Made by a program: the position numbers and the translations under genes. The notes below the pieces were generated by a model. That model had not been told where the DNA came from. It searched no databases and worked only from the letters and a program-made list of their open reading frames with translations. Source: Brevibacillus laterosporus LMG 15441 (lineage in GTDB: Bacteria > Bacillota > Bacilli > Brevibacillales > Brevibacillaceae). From it: 64,000 nucleotides of DNA. Where the stretch lies: assembly GCF_000219535.2 (NCBI RefSeq), contig NZ_CP007806.1, forward strand, positions 4,318,547 to 4,382,546, read 5' to 3'. Below are positions 51,520-61,056 of this stretch, piece by piece. Numbering within the stretch: position 1 is the stretch's first letter; each line of letters opens with the position of its first letter.

Positions 51520-53145
51520 TTATCCCTCCATAGGTGAGGTAGTACCTGAGGTTTGAGGTGTTGCCCCTGCTGGTTTTTCAACAGGAACTCTTTTTGCTGC
51601 TACGAAATCATCCGGTGCTTTTCGTTTTTTTAGGAAAAACAGCACCAATGGAATGCATAAAAGAATTGGCAACGCCGATACCATAAAAGTGTCGGCAATC
51701 CCTCTCGTGAAGGCTTCTTTCTGAATCAAACCCGCTAGTATGGCAGAGGCGCCTCCCATTGAAGTAGCGGAGTCTACCCCACTTTGTGCATATACCCCTG
51801 ATAGCATGCTCAGCATTTGATTTGCTGTATCGTTTGTCACTTGCATATTTTCACTGATCCGCACGGCATGGAAGGTTTGCCGATTACTCATCAGTGCTGT
51901 CAAAATCGCAATAGCAAAGGAGCCCATCACTTGGCGAATCAGATTAGATAACGAAGAAGCACGACCAACCATAGATTTCTCGATGGCATTCATCCCCACT
52001 GTTGAAAGTGGTGTCATACAGAGCCCCATTCCCAAGCCCCTAATGGTTAATAACACATCAATCCAACGATGGGGAGTGTCCTGAGCTAAATTTTGAAGCT
52101 CGAAGGTGGTTATCCCCGCGAGAGTCAATCCAATCAATCCTAATGGAACAACGCCGAATTTATCAAATAATTTACCGCCTAACGGCATCATTAACGCCAT
52201 GGCAATTGACTGGGGCATCAATAGAATACCTGTCTGCATGGCAGATAAGCCTTGGATATTCTGCATATACAACGGCATCATAAAGATACCACCGAACATT
52301 CCCATAGTAAGAAAACTAACAATCAATAAACTAAGTGAGAATGTTCCATTCTTTAAAATACGGAGCTCAATCAATGGTTGCTCCGTAGTTAGCTCTACAT
52401 AGACCAATAACGATAAGCTAGACACAGCCACAAATAATAGGCTAACGATGTACAATGATGTCCAACCCTCTGATTGTCCCTTTGATAAGGCTAGCAATAA
52501 CGAAGCAAAACCAATGATAGATAAGATGGCCCCGGGAAAATCAAATTTCAAATCCTTTTTTAGTGGTGTTTCTTTTAAAATCATGCTACTCATAATTACC
52601 GCTATAACCCCTACTGGCACACCCATGAAGAAGAGAAACCGCCAGTTGAAATATTCAATGACGTATCCGCTTAACGTAGGACCGACAGCAGGAGCTACCA
52701 TGGCTGAAATCCCCCATAAGCCAAGCGCTGTCCCGATTTGTTCCCGTGGCATAATCGTGTAGATGATAGACATCCCGATCGGCATAATGAAACCACCGCT
52801 TAACCCTTGCACCACTCTGAAAAAAATCATACTGCTATCATTCCATGAAAATCCACAAAACGTTGAGCTGATTGTAAAAAAAGCAAGTGAGGTTACGAAT
52901 ACCCGCTTATAACCAAACTTATCTCCAAGCGCCCCGCTCATGGGAATCACAACCGCGGAAGCAAGCATATACCCTGTCAGCACCCATTGAATAGTGTCAG
53001 TGGTGGAACCAAATACAGCTACCAGCTTAGGGAGGGCAATGTTGATTAAGCTATTATTTAAGACGGCCACGAAAGTCCCCATTACAATAGCAGCCAACGC
53101 CAACCATTTATAAGAAGCGTTCTCCTTGTTGTTAGAAGCAGACAA
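51520..53145 (-). CDS. DHA2-family MFS drug transporter (EmrB-like)
   Basis: A 541-residue, 14-helix major facilitator of the DHA2 family. Motif A GALGDKFGYKRVF follows helix 2; helix 5 carries motif C (GISAMVAPAVGPTLSGYV). The C-terminus is a Pro/Thr-rich tail. The start is a TTG at 53145 after AGGAGG. It is the last gene of an operon with a MarR regulator and two HlyD-type adaptors, the classical EmrAB arrangement, so it probably exports hydrophobic compounds. Confidence 0.93.
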   Translation of the reverse strand: MSASNNKENASYKWLALAAIVMGTFVAVLNNSLINIALPKLVAVFGSTTDTIQWVLTGYMLASAVVIPMSGALGDKFGYKRVFVTSLAFFTISSTFCGFSWNDSSMIFFRVVQGLSGGFIMPIGMSIIYTIMPREQIGTALGLWGISAMVAPAVGPTLSGYVIEYFNWRFLFFMGVPVGVIAVIMSSMILKETPLKKDLKFDFPGAILSIIGFASLLLALSKGQSEGWTSLYIVSLLFVAVSSLSLLVYVELTTEQPLIELRILKNGTFSLSLLIVSFLTMGMFGGIFMMPLYMQNIQGLSAMQTGILLMPQSIAMALMMPLGGKLFDKFGVVPLGLIGLTLAGITTFELQNLAQDTPHRWIDVLLTIRGLGMGLCMTPLSTVGMNAIEKSMVGRASSLSNLIRQVMGSFAIAILTALMSNRQTFHAVRISENMQVTNDTANQMLSMLSGVYAQSGVDSATSMGGASAILAGLIQKEAFTRGIADTFMVSALPILLCIPLVLFFLKKRKAPDDFVAAKRVPVEKPAGATPQTSGTTSPMEG

Positions 53146-53157
53146 ATTGATCGCCTC

Positions 53158-54378
53158 CTAGTTTATTTGGACCTGACTACCATCATGCAGATCTTTAGCT
53201 GGTTGTGTAACAATCTGATCGTTAGCAGTAACACCTGATTTTGCATATAACCAATCAGGATTTTTCTCTGTTACTTCAACAGGAGTCATGTGAACGGTAT
53301 TTCCATCTACTTTATAAACAAATTTTTTACCATCCTGATTAATGACAGAGCTTTTCGGAATCTCTACTCCTGTAGCTACTTGAGCATCTGTGCCAAAATA
53401 GACCTCAGCAATCATTCCGGCTAATAACGAACCGTCATTTTTCACTCTGATTTTAACAGGGAAAGTCGTACTGTTTGCATCAGATACAGGGCTGATAAAA
53501 TCAATGGTTCCTACCATTTTCTTATCCTTATTTACTACAACCTGTACCGTCTGTCCCTTTTTCAAAGGATTTACTTGTTCTTGAGGAACACTCGCTTTTA
53601 TCACTACTGTATCCATGTTGACGATGGTCATTAGCGGGATACTAGGCGCCGCCATTTCCCCCGGCTCGATATTGCGAATCGCAATCATTCCATCGATTGG
53701 CGATGTGATCGTTGCGTTAGATAATGTTGTCTTCGCTAAATCCAAACCTGCTTTTTGACGCGTTACATCCGCTTGCAGAGCTGTTATAGAATTGGAGGTT
53801 GCACCTGCTTTGGCTAAATCAAGCTGTGCCTTGGTTTGCTCATATCCTGATTTAGCTTGTTCTAATGCAAGCGATGCTTTATCTAATTCAGCTTGAGGCA
53901 CAGCCCCTGTATCAAATAAAGCCTTCATGCGATCATAGGTTTTTTGAGCGACATCCCATCCCACTTTTGCTTGCTGTAAGGCGCTGTTTAGCCGCTCCAA
54001 ATCCTGTTGACGTGCACCTGCCTTGGTATCATTTAATTTTGCTTGAGAAGCAACAATACCAGCTTCAGCTTGTCGTACTTGTTGTACTAGCTCAGCGTTT
54101 TCAAGAGTTGCTAACACCGTTCCCTTTTTGACACGATCGCCCTCTTTTACGTTGACATTTGCTACTCGACCGGACAATTTGGAAACCACCTGAACCTGTT
54201 GATCGGGTACAATTTTGCCTGATGCCATCAAGCCAGAAGAATTCGTAGTAGATACAACTTTCATCGTTTGTACAATGGGAGCATTTGTTGTTTCATTGTC
54301 GCTATTGTTGCTACAGCCACCGAGCAACAAAGCCATTATGGCAAAAGTACCTGCTATCCCTTTTTGTCTTTTATTCAT
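53158..54378 (-). CDS. HlyD/RND-type efflux adaptor lipoprotein
   Basis: A 406-residue periplasmic-adaptor-like lipoprotein. A signal peptide ends in the lipobox LLGGC, anchoring the protein outside the membrane. Order of domains: lipoyl half (QVVSKLSGRVANVNVKEGDRVKKG), long alpha-hairpin (about 95-190), lipoyl half (NATITSPIDGMIAIRNIEPGEM), then beta-barrel and membrane-proximal domains. It resembles AcrA/MacA more than EmrA. I start it at the ATG at 54378, after AGGGTG. It sits between the EmrA-like and EmrB-like genes; two adaptors for one pump is unusual. Confidence 0.88.
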   Translation of the reverse strand: MNKRQKGIAGTFAIMALLLGGCSNNSDNETTNAPIVQTMKVVSTTNSSGLMASGKIVPDQQVQVVSKLSGRVANVNVKEGDRVKKGTVLATLENAELVQQVRQAEAGIVASQAKLNDTKAGARQQDLERLNSALQQAKVGWDVAQKTYDRMKALFDTGAVPQAELDKASLALEQAKSGYEQTKAQLDLAKAGATSNSITALQADVTRQKAGLDLAKTTLSNATITSPIDGMIAIRNIEPGEMAAPSIPLMTIVNMDTVVIKASVPQEQVNPLKKGQTVQVVVNKDKKMVGTIDFISPVSDANSTTFPVKIRVKNDGSLLAGMIAEVYFGTDAQVATGVEIPKSSVINQDGKKFVYKVDGNTVHMTPVEVTEKNPDWLYAKSGVTANDQIVTQPAKDLHDGSQVQIN

Positions 54379-54388
54379 ACTCTTCACC

Positions 54389-55048
54389 CTAATTCCCTTT
54401 CAAATGAATTTTAATCACAGCACTCATACCTGGTAAAATGCGGCTGTTTTGTTTATCGTTAATAGAAATTTTAATTGGTATTCGCTGTGTTACTTTTGTG
54501 AAGTTACCACTTGTGCTAGTTGCTGGCAACAAAGAGAACGTAGAGGCTGTCGCTGTTCCCAATTCGGAAACCTGTCCTCTAAATGTCTGACCTTTAAATG
54601 AATCTAAGGTGAATTCAACAGATTGCCCTACATGAATCCGACCTAAGTCTGTCTCTTCAATGTTAGCTGACACGTAGAGCTTGTTCATATCCACAATCGT
54701 TGCAACGGACTGACCAGGAGCTACCACTTCTCCACTTTTAGCCGTTACCTTTAACACTGTACCGGTAATCGGAGCACGCAAAGTAGCATTATCTAACATG
54801 TTGCCAGCGATATTTGTTGTATCCTGTTGACCCACAATTTGCTCTGCTATGACGCTTTGACCATCTGACAGGTCTAGCGAAGTTAATTTGCCAGATATCC
54901 GTGGCATTACACGATACGTATCACCCGCAACACGAGCATCTTCCGTAGTTATGTAATGGGTACCTTGGTACCAATAGTAATAACCGATTCCTCCACCTGC
55001 TACAACCATAAGCAGTAGTATGGTGGATAGAATAAATTTCTTTTTCAT
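54389..55048 (-). CDS. EmrA-like HlyD-family adaptor
   Basis: A 219-residue adaptor with an N-terminal membrane anchor (about residues 4-26) and a biotinyl/lipoyl domain. The motif TTEDARVAGDTYRVMPRISGKL (about 34-55) and ATLRAPITGTVLKVTAKSGEVVAPGQS are typical of EmrA/HlyD. The alpha-hairpin found in full-length EmrA (about 390 residues) is nearly absent, which is common in Gram-positive versions lacking an outer membrane. Its ATG is 4 bases inside the marR stop region, so translation is coupled. Confidence 0.88.
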   Translation of the reverse strand: MKKKFILSTILLLMVVAGGGIGYYYWYQGTHYITTEDARVAGDTYRVMPRISGKLTSLDLSDGQSVIAEQIVGQQDTTNIAGNMLDNATLRAPITGTVLKVTAKSGEVVAPGQSVATIVDMNKLYVSANIEETDLGRIHVGQSVEFTLDSFKGQTFRGQVSELGTATASTFSLLPATSTSGNFTKVTQRIPIKISINDKQNSRILPGMSAVIKIHLKGN

Positions 55049-55482
55049 GTTCTCTCCTCAATCCTCTTCTCAAATTGTCTAATGAGCAGTTGTAGGGCAT
55101 CGACGATTTTGTCTATCTCTTCTTCCGATAGGTCTTTTATGAGTTCTGTAAAATATTCCTTTTGCATCACCGGGATGGAATTAGCCATCTCCTCGAATTT
55201 GTTTGTGATGTGAATCCAGACCACGCGCCGATCAGCAGTATCCCGCACACGTTCGATGTACCCCTCCCTCTCTAAGCGATCGACTATCCCGGAAACTGTA
55301 CTGCAAGAGAGATAGAGGTCCTTACTTAGTTGGCCAATCGTCATAGGTCCATCCTTAATCTTGCGCATCACACTAATCTGAGGCATCGTAATTCCTACTT
55401 CGCTAAGCTCCTGTGTAATCATCATTCCAATGATTTTATTAAGTTGTCTTACCCCATCACGTATGATCAGCCCTTTAGGCAC
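55045..55482 (-). CDS. MarR-family transcriptional regulator
   Basis: A 145-residue winged-helix regulator with the recognition helix SCSTVSGIVDRLE (residues 59-71) and wing RDTADRR (80-86). It is plainly paralogous to the MarR protein at 75-545, sharing ITxPQI, STVSGI-DRLE and DRR-VW. The start is a GTG at 55482 after AAGAGGTG. It leads the efflux operon, overlapping the EmrA-like gene by 4 bases. The repeat at 55538-55553 is its likely operator, so drug-induced derepression is probable. Confidence 0.92.
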   Translation of the reverse strand: MPKGLIIRDGVRQLNKIIGMMITQELSEVGITMPQISVMRKIKDGPMTIGQLSKDLYLSCSTVSGIVDRLEREGYIERVRDTADRRVVWIHITNKFEEMANSIPVMQKEYFTELIKDLSEEEIDKIVDALQLLIRQFEKRIEERT

Positions 55483-55537
55483 CTCATATCACCTCTTACA
55501 TATATTCGCGATCGCTACTATTATTTCGCACTCAAAA

Positions 55538-55553
55538 ATTTCGTACACGAAAT
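55538..55553. promoter_or_regulatory. Candidate MarR operator (ATTTCG-N4-CGAAAT)
   Basis: A perfect inverted repeat ATTTCGTACACGAAAT lies 55 bases ahead of the marR start; a further TTATTTCG half-site is at 55521-55528. It shares its half-sites with the repeat at 578-592. Confidence 0.6.
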
Positions 55554-55624
55554 AATATAGGGGAGAAAAAAAATTTATGCAAGAAATTTTTTAATAAAAA
55601 ATGCACTTTTCCTATCTGCAAATA

Positions 55625-55672
55625 AAAAGACCCGAAAAATGGACCGTATGTTCATGGCCCATTCTTCGGGTT
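55625..55672 (-). terminator. Terminator overlapping the membrane protein stop codon
   Basis: ACCCGAA...ATGG (55630-55642) pairs with CCAT...TTCGGGT (55659-55671); on the minus strand a CTTTTTATTT run follows. Confidence 0.8.
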
Positions 55673-56429
55673 ATAGCACTCTTTCTCTTGCTAGATATTT
55701 ACGTGATTCTGAAATACCGGGGTGCTGTTTTACAATGATTAAAATATTTTCGATGAATAGATAATGCCCTTCCAGAAACTCCAAATCTCTTCGTTGGAAC
55801 GAATCAACTTGTAAATACTGTTGCATCTCAAGCGTGTATTTTTCGAGCTTGTGTGCAAATTGATTGGCATTAAGCATCTGTTCTACTTCTGGGAATTCCG
55901 TTTTGAGCCTACGTATCTCTTCATATAATTTCGTGGCTTCACTGATTAGTTGATAGGCAGTTCGTTCTAAAGCAGCTACCGATGTTTGTTCTTCCTCACG
56001 CCGTGCTTGAAGCAAAGCAGACAGGTACGTAATAAAATGATAGATTGTTAAAAATAGAGGACCTAAAAAAAGAATGATCCCTGCTTTATATACATGCTGA
56101 TTGGTTATATTGGTTACTAGTACAAACAAATGGTACAAAATAGCTCCCAACCACACATAGATAATCACTTGATGGTTAACCCCACCAGCTTCACCTTGTT
56201 TGGAAAAAACAAAGGTTAAGCCCAGCAGATAAAAAGCAAGTAATGTAAAGCTGGCGCTAAACAAAATCATTTCCATTTCTAACAGCCACGTTGCTTCAGC
56301 AGGTATGGTAACAAAAAATTCAACGGTTAAGACTATTAAGCTAAAGATGAAGCCCATAATCCAAAATCGGCTCACATCTCGATCAGCTCGGCGGCGCATT
56401 CGATGTCTTTCTGATCGGGAGTTTTTCAT
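55671..56429 (-). CDS. Membrane protein with C-terminal coiled coil, unknown function
   Basis: A 252-residue protein: a basic N-terminus rich in Arg (RHRMRRRADRD), four predicted transmembrane helices (about residues 22-42, 53-73, 88-108 and 117-137), then a cytoplasmic, mostly helical and likely coiled-coil half (about 140-252). I recognise no family. I start it at the ATG at 56429, behind AGGTGA. It is monocistronic. Confidence 0.72.
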   Translation of the reverse strand: MKNSRSERHRMRRRADRDVSRFWIMGFIFSLIVLTVEFFVTIPAEATWLLEMEMILFSASFTLLAFYLLGLTFVFSKQGEAGGVNHQVIIYVWLGAILYHLFVLVTNITNQHVYKAGIILFLGPLFLTIYHFITYLSALLQARREEEQTSVAALERTAYQLISEATKLYEEIRRLKTEFPEVEQMLNANQFAHKLEKYTLEMQQYLQVDSFQRRDLEFLEGHYLFIENILIIVKQHPGISESRKYLARERVL

Positions 56430-56576
56430 GCTTTTCACCTCACTCTACACCCGATACATTTCGCCATATTTCGTCAAAATCCTTTTCTGTAACAGAAAGA
56501 AGCCCTAGTCCCGTTACATAAATAGGAAAAGAGCTTCTCCGTTGCGTTATTTTACTTTGTCCGAGCGAAAAGACGC

Positions 56577-58037
56577 TTATTTGCCAAAGCGTTTACCAGG
56601 TCTGCTTGGTGCTTGTCCCGGACGACCAGCCGCTGACTGTCCTCCTGAACGAGGTTTTGCTTTACCTTTATTTGCTTTAGCAGTTTTCTTTGCTTCTTCA
56701 CGCTTTTGATTACGGTCGTATTGTGTTTTCCACTCTTCCATTTCTTGCTTCAGCTTACGCTTATAACCAGGCTTTACCTTTTTATTTTTCACAAGAGCAT
56801 TTTTAAGTGGAGCTTCTTTTTCTGCTTTTGCAATTTGCTGCTGTTTCTTCTTCTCGGTTTTGAGCTCAGTATAATGCTGCTCACGCTCTGCTGCACGTGC
56901 TTTGCGCCCTGCATCCAAGTGACGAGTATGCGTAAGTAATTTTTCTTCGATATCCGCCTTTGTTGCAGAACCAAAGCGAGCCATGACGCTTTTTTGGCGT
57001 GGAGTCACAAAAGAAATAGAATTTCCAAGCTGATTAGCGCGTCCCGTACGTCCAACACGGTGAATATAGCTTTCTACATCGCTTGGGATATCGTAGTTAA
57101 ATACATGAGTAACCCCTTCGACATCAAGTCCGCGAGCCGCAATATCGGTAGCTACAAGAAACTGGAATTTCATATTCCGAAAATCCTTCATCAGGGTTTC
57201 GCGTTTCTTTTGAGACAAATCACCGTATAACGCTTTGGCATCATAGCCAGCCTCTTGTAAACGTGTTGTTAAGATCTTTACGCGCTGTTGTGTGTTAGCA
57301 AAAATAATACCTAGGAATGGCTTAGTGACCTCAATGAGATCAAGAAGCGCATCGATTTTATCTGTTTGATTGATTACATAGTATTCTTGTGTGATATTAG
57401 CAACCGTTTTTTGCTTTGATTCAATTTTAATATGCGGCGGTTGCTTCATAAAACGTTGTCCCAGCTTCTTTACCATATCAGGCATAGTCGCCGAGAATAG
57501 CAATACCTGTCGGCTGCTTGGTGTGGAAACAATAATCTTTTCCACATCCTCTAAAAAGCCCATCTCTAGCATCTTGTCAGCCTCATCCAATACCAATGTA
57601 TGAATGCGGCCAAAATGTAGTGTTTCACGACGCATATGATCAAGTACGCGTCCTGGAGTTCCCACTACGATATGAACAGTCCCTTTTAGCTTATTCATTT
57701 GACGTTCAATATCTGTACCGCCATGCAAGGATAAAACACTCATATTCAGGTGTTTCCCCAGCTTCTCAATTTCACTAGCAATCTGAATAGAAAGCTCACG
57801 GGTTGGAGTAAGGATCAATGTCTGGATATCCTTTTTTCCTTCCTGTAGCTTTTGGAGGATCGGCAATACAAACGCTGCTGTTTTCCCAGTACCCGTTTGC
57901 GCTTGTCCGATGACATCCTTACCTTCTAAAATCAATGGAATCGCTTCTTCTTGAATAGCTGTCGGCTCTTTATAAAACAGGTCGGAAATCCCCTGCATAA
58001 TCTCCGGTCGCAAACCAAATTGTTCGAACTTAGCCAT
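56577..58037 (-). CDS. DEAD-box RNA helicase
   Basis: A 486-residue ATP-dependent RNA helicase. Motifs in order: Q motif (EPTAIQEEAIPL), motif I AQTGTGKT, Ia PTRELS, Ib TPGR, motif II DEAD, motif III SAT, and VI HRVGRTGRA. After the core (about residue 370) comes a Lys/Arg/Gln-rich tail of about 115 residues that likely binds RNA. The general form is that of the CshA/CshB/YfmL group, which act in ribosome assembly and cold adaptation; I cannot say which. The ATG has AGAAGGAAG upstream. Confidence 0.93.
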   Translation of the reverse strand: MAKFEQFGLRPEIMQGISDLFYKEPTAIQEEAIPLILEGKDVIGQAQTGTGKTAAFVLPILQKLQEGKKDIQTLILTPTRELSIQIASEIEKLGKHLNMSVLSLHGGTDIERQMNKLKGTVHIVVGTPGRVLDHMRRETLHFGRIHTLVLDEADKMLEMGFLEDVEKIIVSTPSSRQVLLFSATMPDMVKKLGQRFMKQPPHIKIESKQKTVANITQEYYVINQTDKIDALLDLIEVTKPFLGIIFANTQQRVKILTTRLQEAGYDAKALYGDLSQKKRETLMKDFRNMKFQFLVATDIAARGLDVEGVTHVFNYDIPSDVESYIHRVGRTGRANQLGNSISFVTPRQKSVMARFGSATKADIEEKLLTHTRHLDAGRKARAAEREQHYTELKTEKKKQQQIAKAEKEAPLKNALVKNKKVKPGYKRKLKQEMEEWKTQYDRNQKREEAKKTAKANKGKAKPRSGGQSAAGRPGQAPSRPGKRFGK

Positions 58038-58190
58038 CTTTTCACTTCCTTCTTAACGAAAACCGTACTGTCTGATCCAGTCTGCTGTCACTCTCTTTTG
58101 GATCTACCAGCCTATTCGCTCATGTTTGTCCTAGAAGACACTTTCTCTATAGTAATATAAGTATTTCCTAAAAGACAAGAAAGATATGGC

Positions 58191-59642
58191 TTAGTCTTTG
58201 GCTAATTCAAAAATTGCCTGTGCGTAGATTGCTGTCGACTTCAATAAATCTTCCACTAACAGGTATTCATCTCGTTGATGAGCCGTATCTTGTCTCCCAG
58301 GAAATAGTGGCCCAAAAGCAACGCCAACATCTAGGGCACGCCCGTATGTTCCCCCACCGATTGCTAACAATTCAGCCTTTTCACCGGTCTGCTCCGTATA
58401 GACACGCTGTAAAGTTGTTACTAAAGGATGAGCCGGGTCTACACGATGCGGTTTTTTATGAGTAATGATTTCCAACAGATAACCATGCCCAGCTGCGACT
58501 TGTTCAAGTCTTGGCTTCCATTGTTCAAACAAAATAGAATGAGGATAACGAATGTTCAGATCAAAACGTACGTCCTCATCCGCTATATAGTGAAAAATTC
58601 CAGGATTCAAGGTGAGTGCTCCCATCTCCTGGTCTTCTGCTTTAATTCCAAATGCCTCACCATCATGCTGCTGGAACAAATAACTGGCGATAAAATCAAC
58701 GAATGCTCGTCCCCGTACGTCCAAATCACATTTTTGTAGAAAGTGTGCCAGATAAGCTCCTGCATTTACCCCTTTCGCTGGGTCCATTCCATGAACAGAA
58801 ACTCCCTGTAAATGAAATGCTATCCCTTTCTCTGTTTGTGTGAAATGACCTCGACACTGTTCTTTTTCCAAATAAAGTTGGTAGGCTTCTGTCCATGCCG
58901 CGGCTTGTTCAGGCGAGCAGGCTAGCTCCGCTTCCGCTGTCTCTGGCACCATGTTCACACGCATTCCGGCATGGAAGGAGAGAAGCTTCGCGGTTCCTTC
59001 CTGACTACTAGTCATCTGAGCCAAATTCGTCAATTGTGCAAAGCTTTCATTTGTTTGGCGTAAAACTAGATGAGTTAATCCTTTTTCAGCATAAATGAGC
59101 GGGAAGTCTGCATCAGGAGTAAAGCCCATTGTCGGCATTTCCTCAGATTCAAAATAACGTTTTACGCAATCCCAGCCCGATTCTTCATCCGTACCAAAAA
59201 TCAGTCGAACCCGTTTTTGAAGAGGCAACTCAAGCTCCTTAATTATTTTGGCAGCAAAAATAGCCGCCATAGCAGGTCCTTTATCATCCAAGGCTCCACG
59301 TGCGATTATTTTTCCCTCAATGATCTCTGCTGCAAACGGAGGAATCGTCCAGCCATCCCCTGGAGGGACTACGTCTACGTGGCTTAAAACGCCAATGCAC
59401 TCTTCACCCTGTCCAAACTCAGCATGGCCAGCGTATCCATCAATATTTTTGATAGTCATACCTGCATCCTCACATGTTTGCAAAGCGAATTGCAGCGCTG
59501 CCTGAACTCCCTTGCCAAATGGAGCCCCTTCCCCAGCCGTATCTGGGTCCAGCACGCTATCGATCTGCAAAAAACGCTGTGTCGCAGCAATTAACTCGTC
59601 TTGTCGTTTTTCCACTTCCTGCTGCCAATTAATTGTGTTCAT
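58191..59642 (-). CDS. pepV: M20-family dipeptidase PepV
   Basis: A 483-residue Zn dipeptidase that cleaves dipeptides with a free N-terminus in the cytoplasm. Metal-binding parts include the His in VLSHVDVVPPGDGW, the Asp in GALDDKGP, the EE pair in GTDEESGWDC and the Asp in FTPDADFPLIYAEKG; a final His is near the C-terminus (DTAHQRDEYL). The length fits PepV. I start it at the ATG at 59640-59642, after AAGGAGG. It overlaps the relQ gene by 14 bases and is translationally coupled to it. Confidence 0.92.
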   Translation of the reverse strand: MNTINWQQEVEKRQDELIAATQRFLQIDSVLDPDTAGEGAPFGKGVQAALQFALQTCEDAGMTIKNIDGYAGHAEFGQGEECIGVLSHVDVVPPGDGWTIPPFAAEIIEGKIIARGALDDKGPAMAAIFAAKIIKELELPLQKRVRLIFGTDEESGWDCVKRYFESEEMPTMGFTPDADFPLIYAEKGLTHLVLRQTNESFAQLTNLAQMTSSQEGTAKLLSFHAGMRVNMVPETAEAELACSPEQAAAWTEAYQLYLEKEQCRGHFTQTEKGIAFHLQGVSVHGMDPAKGVNAGAYLAHFLQKCDLDVRGRAFVDFIASYLFQQHDGEAFGIKAEDQEMGALTLNPGIFHYIADEDVRFDLNIRYPHSILFEQWKPRLEQVAAGHGYLLEIITHKKPHRVDPAHPLVTTLQRVYTEQTGEKAELLAIGGGTYGRALDVGVAFGPLFPGRQDTAHQRDEYLLVEDLLKSTAIYAQAIFELAKD

Positions 59643-60378
59643 TTTCTTCCTCCTTGTCCTCTTGTAGTTCGATTGGCTTCTCATCAAAATAGACCGATTC
59701 AGTGTCCACGTCTAAATCAAGCTCCACAATGCTTAGTAATGGGTCAATCGGGGACTCCTTTTTCCTAGTAAATTCGATCTGGGCCTCCTTAACCTCATCA
59801 CGAATTTTATTCATCTCGTTATCTAGCGTATAGGAAGCTTTGGCTGATTCAACCAGACGCAGCTTGATATCCTCTGGAATAATTCCTTCGTATTTATACT
59901 GTAAGGAATGCTCAATTGTGGCCCAAAAATTCATGCCCAGCGTTCGAATTTGTATTTCAACAGGTATGGTTTTTTGTCCGTCTATGGTCATGATCGGATA
60001 CTCCACTGCTAGATGATAGCCGCGGTATCCCGTCTCTTTAGGCTGTGTCACATAATCCTTTTCCAGAAAAATCTTCATATCCCTGCGCTCGCGTAGCATA
60101 TCTACGACAAACGATATATCATCAATAAACTGACAAATAATTCTTAATCCGGCAATGTCTCGAATTTCCCATGCAATATTATCATTGATGGGAAAATGTA
60201 GGCGAGTCGCTTTGTTATAAATGCTATTAATTGATTTGACTCGACCGGTAACAAATTCTATCGGCGAGTGAACTTTCCGTTTTTTAAATTCATTACGAAT
60301 ATTTTTTAATTTAACCTTTAGTTCCTCTACAGCTTGCTCATAAGGCATTAGATACAAGTCCCAATCCATTTTTTGCAC
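59629..60378 (-). CDS. relQ: Small alarmone synthetase RelQ (YjbM/SasB-like)
   Basis: A 249-residue single-domain (p)ppGpp synthetase without the hydrolase and regulatory domains of long Rel proteins. Typical RelQ parts are MPYEQAVEELKVKLK (10-24), VTGRVKSINSIYNKA (42-56), DIAGLRIICQF and the EIQIRTLGMNFWATIEHSLQYKY block. It uses ATP and GTP or GDP to make alarmones. The start is a GTG at 60378, after GGAGGG. The C-terminus is longer and more acidic than in Bacillus subtilis YjbM. It overlaps pepV, linking stringent signalling and peptide use in one transcript. Confidence 0.93.
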   Translation of the reverse strand: MQKMDWDLYLMPYEQAVEELKVKLKNIRNEFKKRKVHSPIEFVTGRVKSINSIYNKATRLHFPINDNIAWEIRDIAGLRIICQFIDDISFVVDMLRERRDMKIFLEKDYVTQPKETGYRGYHLAVEYPIMTIDGQKTIPVEIQIRTLGMNFWATIEHSLQYKYEGIIPEDIKLRLVESAKASYTLDNEMNKIRDEVKEAQIEFTRKKESPIDPLLSIVELDLDVDTESVYFDEKPIELQEDKEEENEHN

Positions 60379-60567
60379 GTTTTTCCCTCCGACTTGGATT
60401 CCTTGTCCTTATATTTATTCAACAGGTAATAAGGAATATCCTGCTTTTGAAAGCCCTTACACAATTATGTAAACACATTGCGTTCTTCACGCATAAACTG
60501 AGAGTGAAAAAGCGAGAAAAAGCTGCCACCATTAGGTCTGGCACATTCTTCCCGCTTTGCTCCTCAT

Positions 60568-61056
60568 TTATTCATATTCAGTTGGCTCTAATATGCGTAC
60601 CATAGCAATTTCATCACACATCGGTAATTTGGAGCAATTGATGCAATCCTTCCATACCTTTTGAGGTAAGGCCTCTTTTTGAACAATCTGAAAGCCGCAT
60701 TTGTGAAAAAACTCAACCTGATACGTAAGGGACAGGACTCGCCGAATTCCTAATTTTCTCGCTTCTTCTACCAAAGCCAGCACAAGCTTCTTCCCAATCC
60801 CCATTCCCTGCGCTCGTTCAGCCATCGCAAGCGAACGAATCTCCGCTAAATCCTCCCATAAAATATGCAGGCCACCCATACCCATTACACCTTTCCCATC
60901 ATGTACGATGATATAAGATTGCAGATGCTCACAAATGGACAGCTTCGTACGGGGGAGCATTAAGCCTTTTGCGGCAAAATGATTAATAATTTCCAACATT
61001 TGATCTACATCGTTTATAGTTGCCTGGCGAATTACCAGTGTACCTGTCATACTCAT
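60568..61056 (-). CDS. GNAT-family N-acetyltransferase (ArgA C-terminal-like)
   Basis: A 162-residue acetyltransferase. The CoA-binding loop ERAQGMGIGKKLV lies at about residues 85-97, and the pattern EVFFHKCGF is seen as EFFHKCGFQIVQKEALPQKVW. The C-terminal CxxC-type segment (INCSKLPMCDEIAM) is characteristic of N-acetylglutamate-synthase-like GNATs. No arginine genes are adjacent, so the acceptor is unproven. I start it at the ATG at 61054-61056, after GTGGAGG. Confidence 0.87.
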   Translation of the reverse strand: MSMTGTLVIRQATINDVDQMLEIINHFAAKGLMLPRTKLSICEHLQSYIIVHDGKGVMGMGGLHILWEDLAEIRSLAMAERAQGMGIGKKLVLALVEEARKLGIRRVLSLTYQVEFFHKCGFQIVQKEALPQKVWKDCINCSKLPMCDEIAMVRILEPTEYE

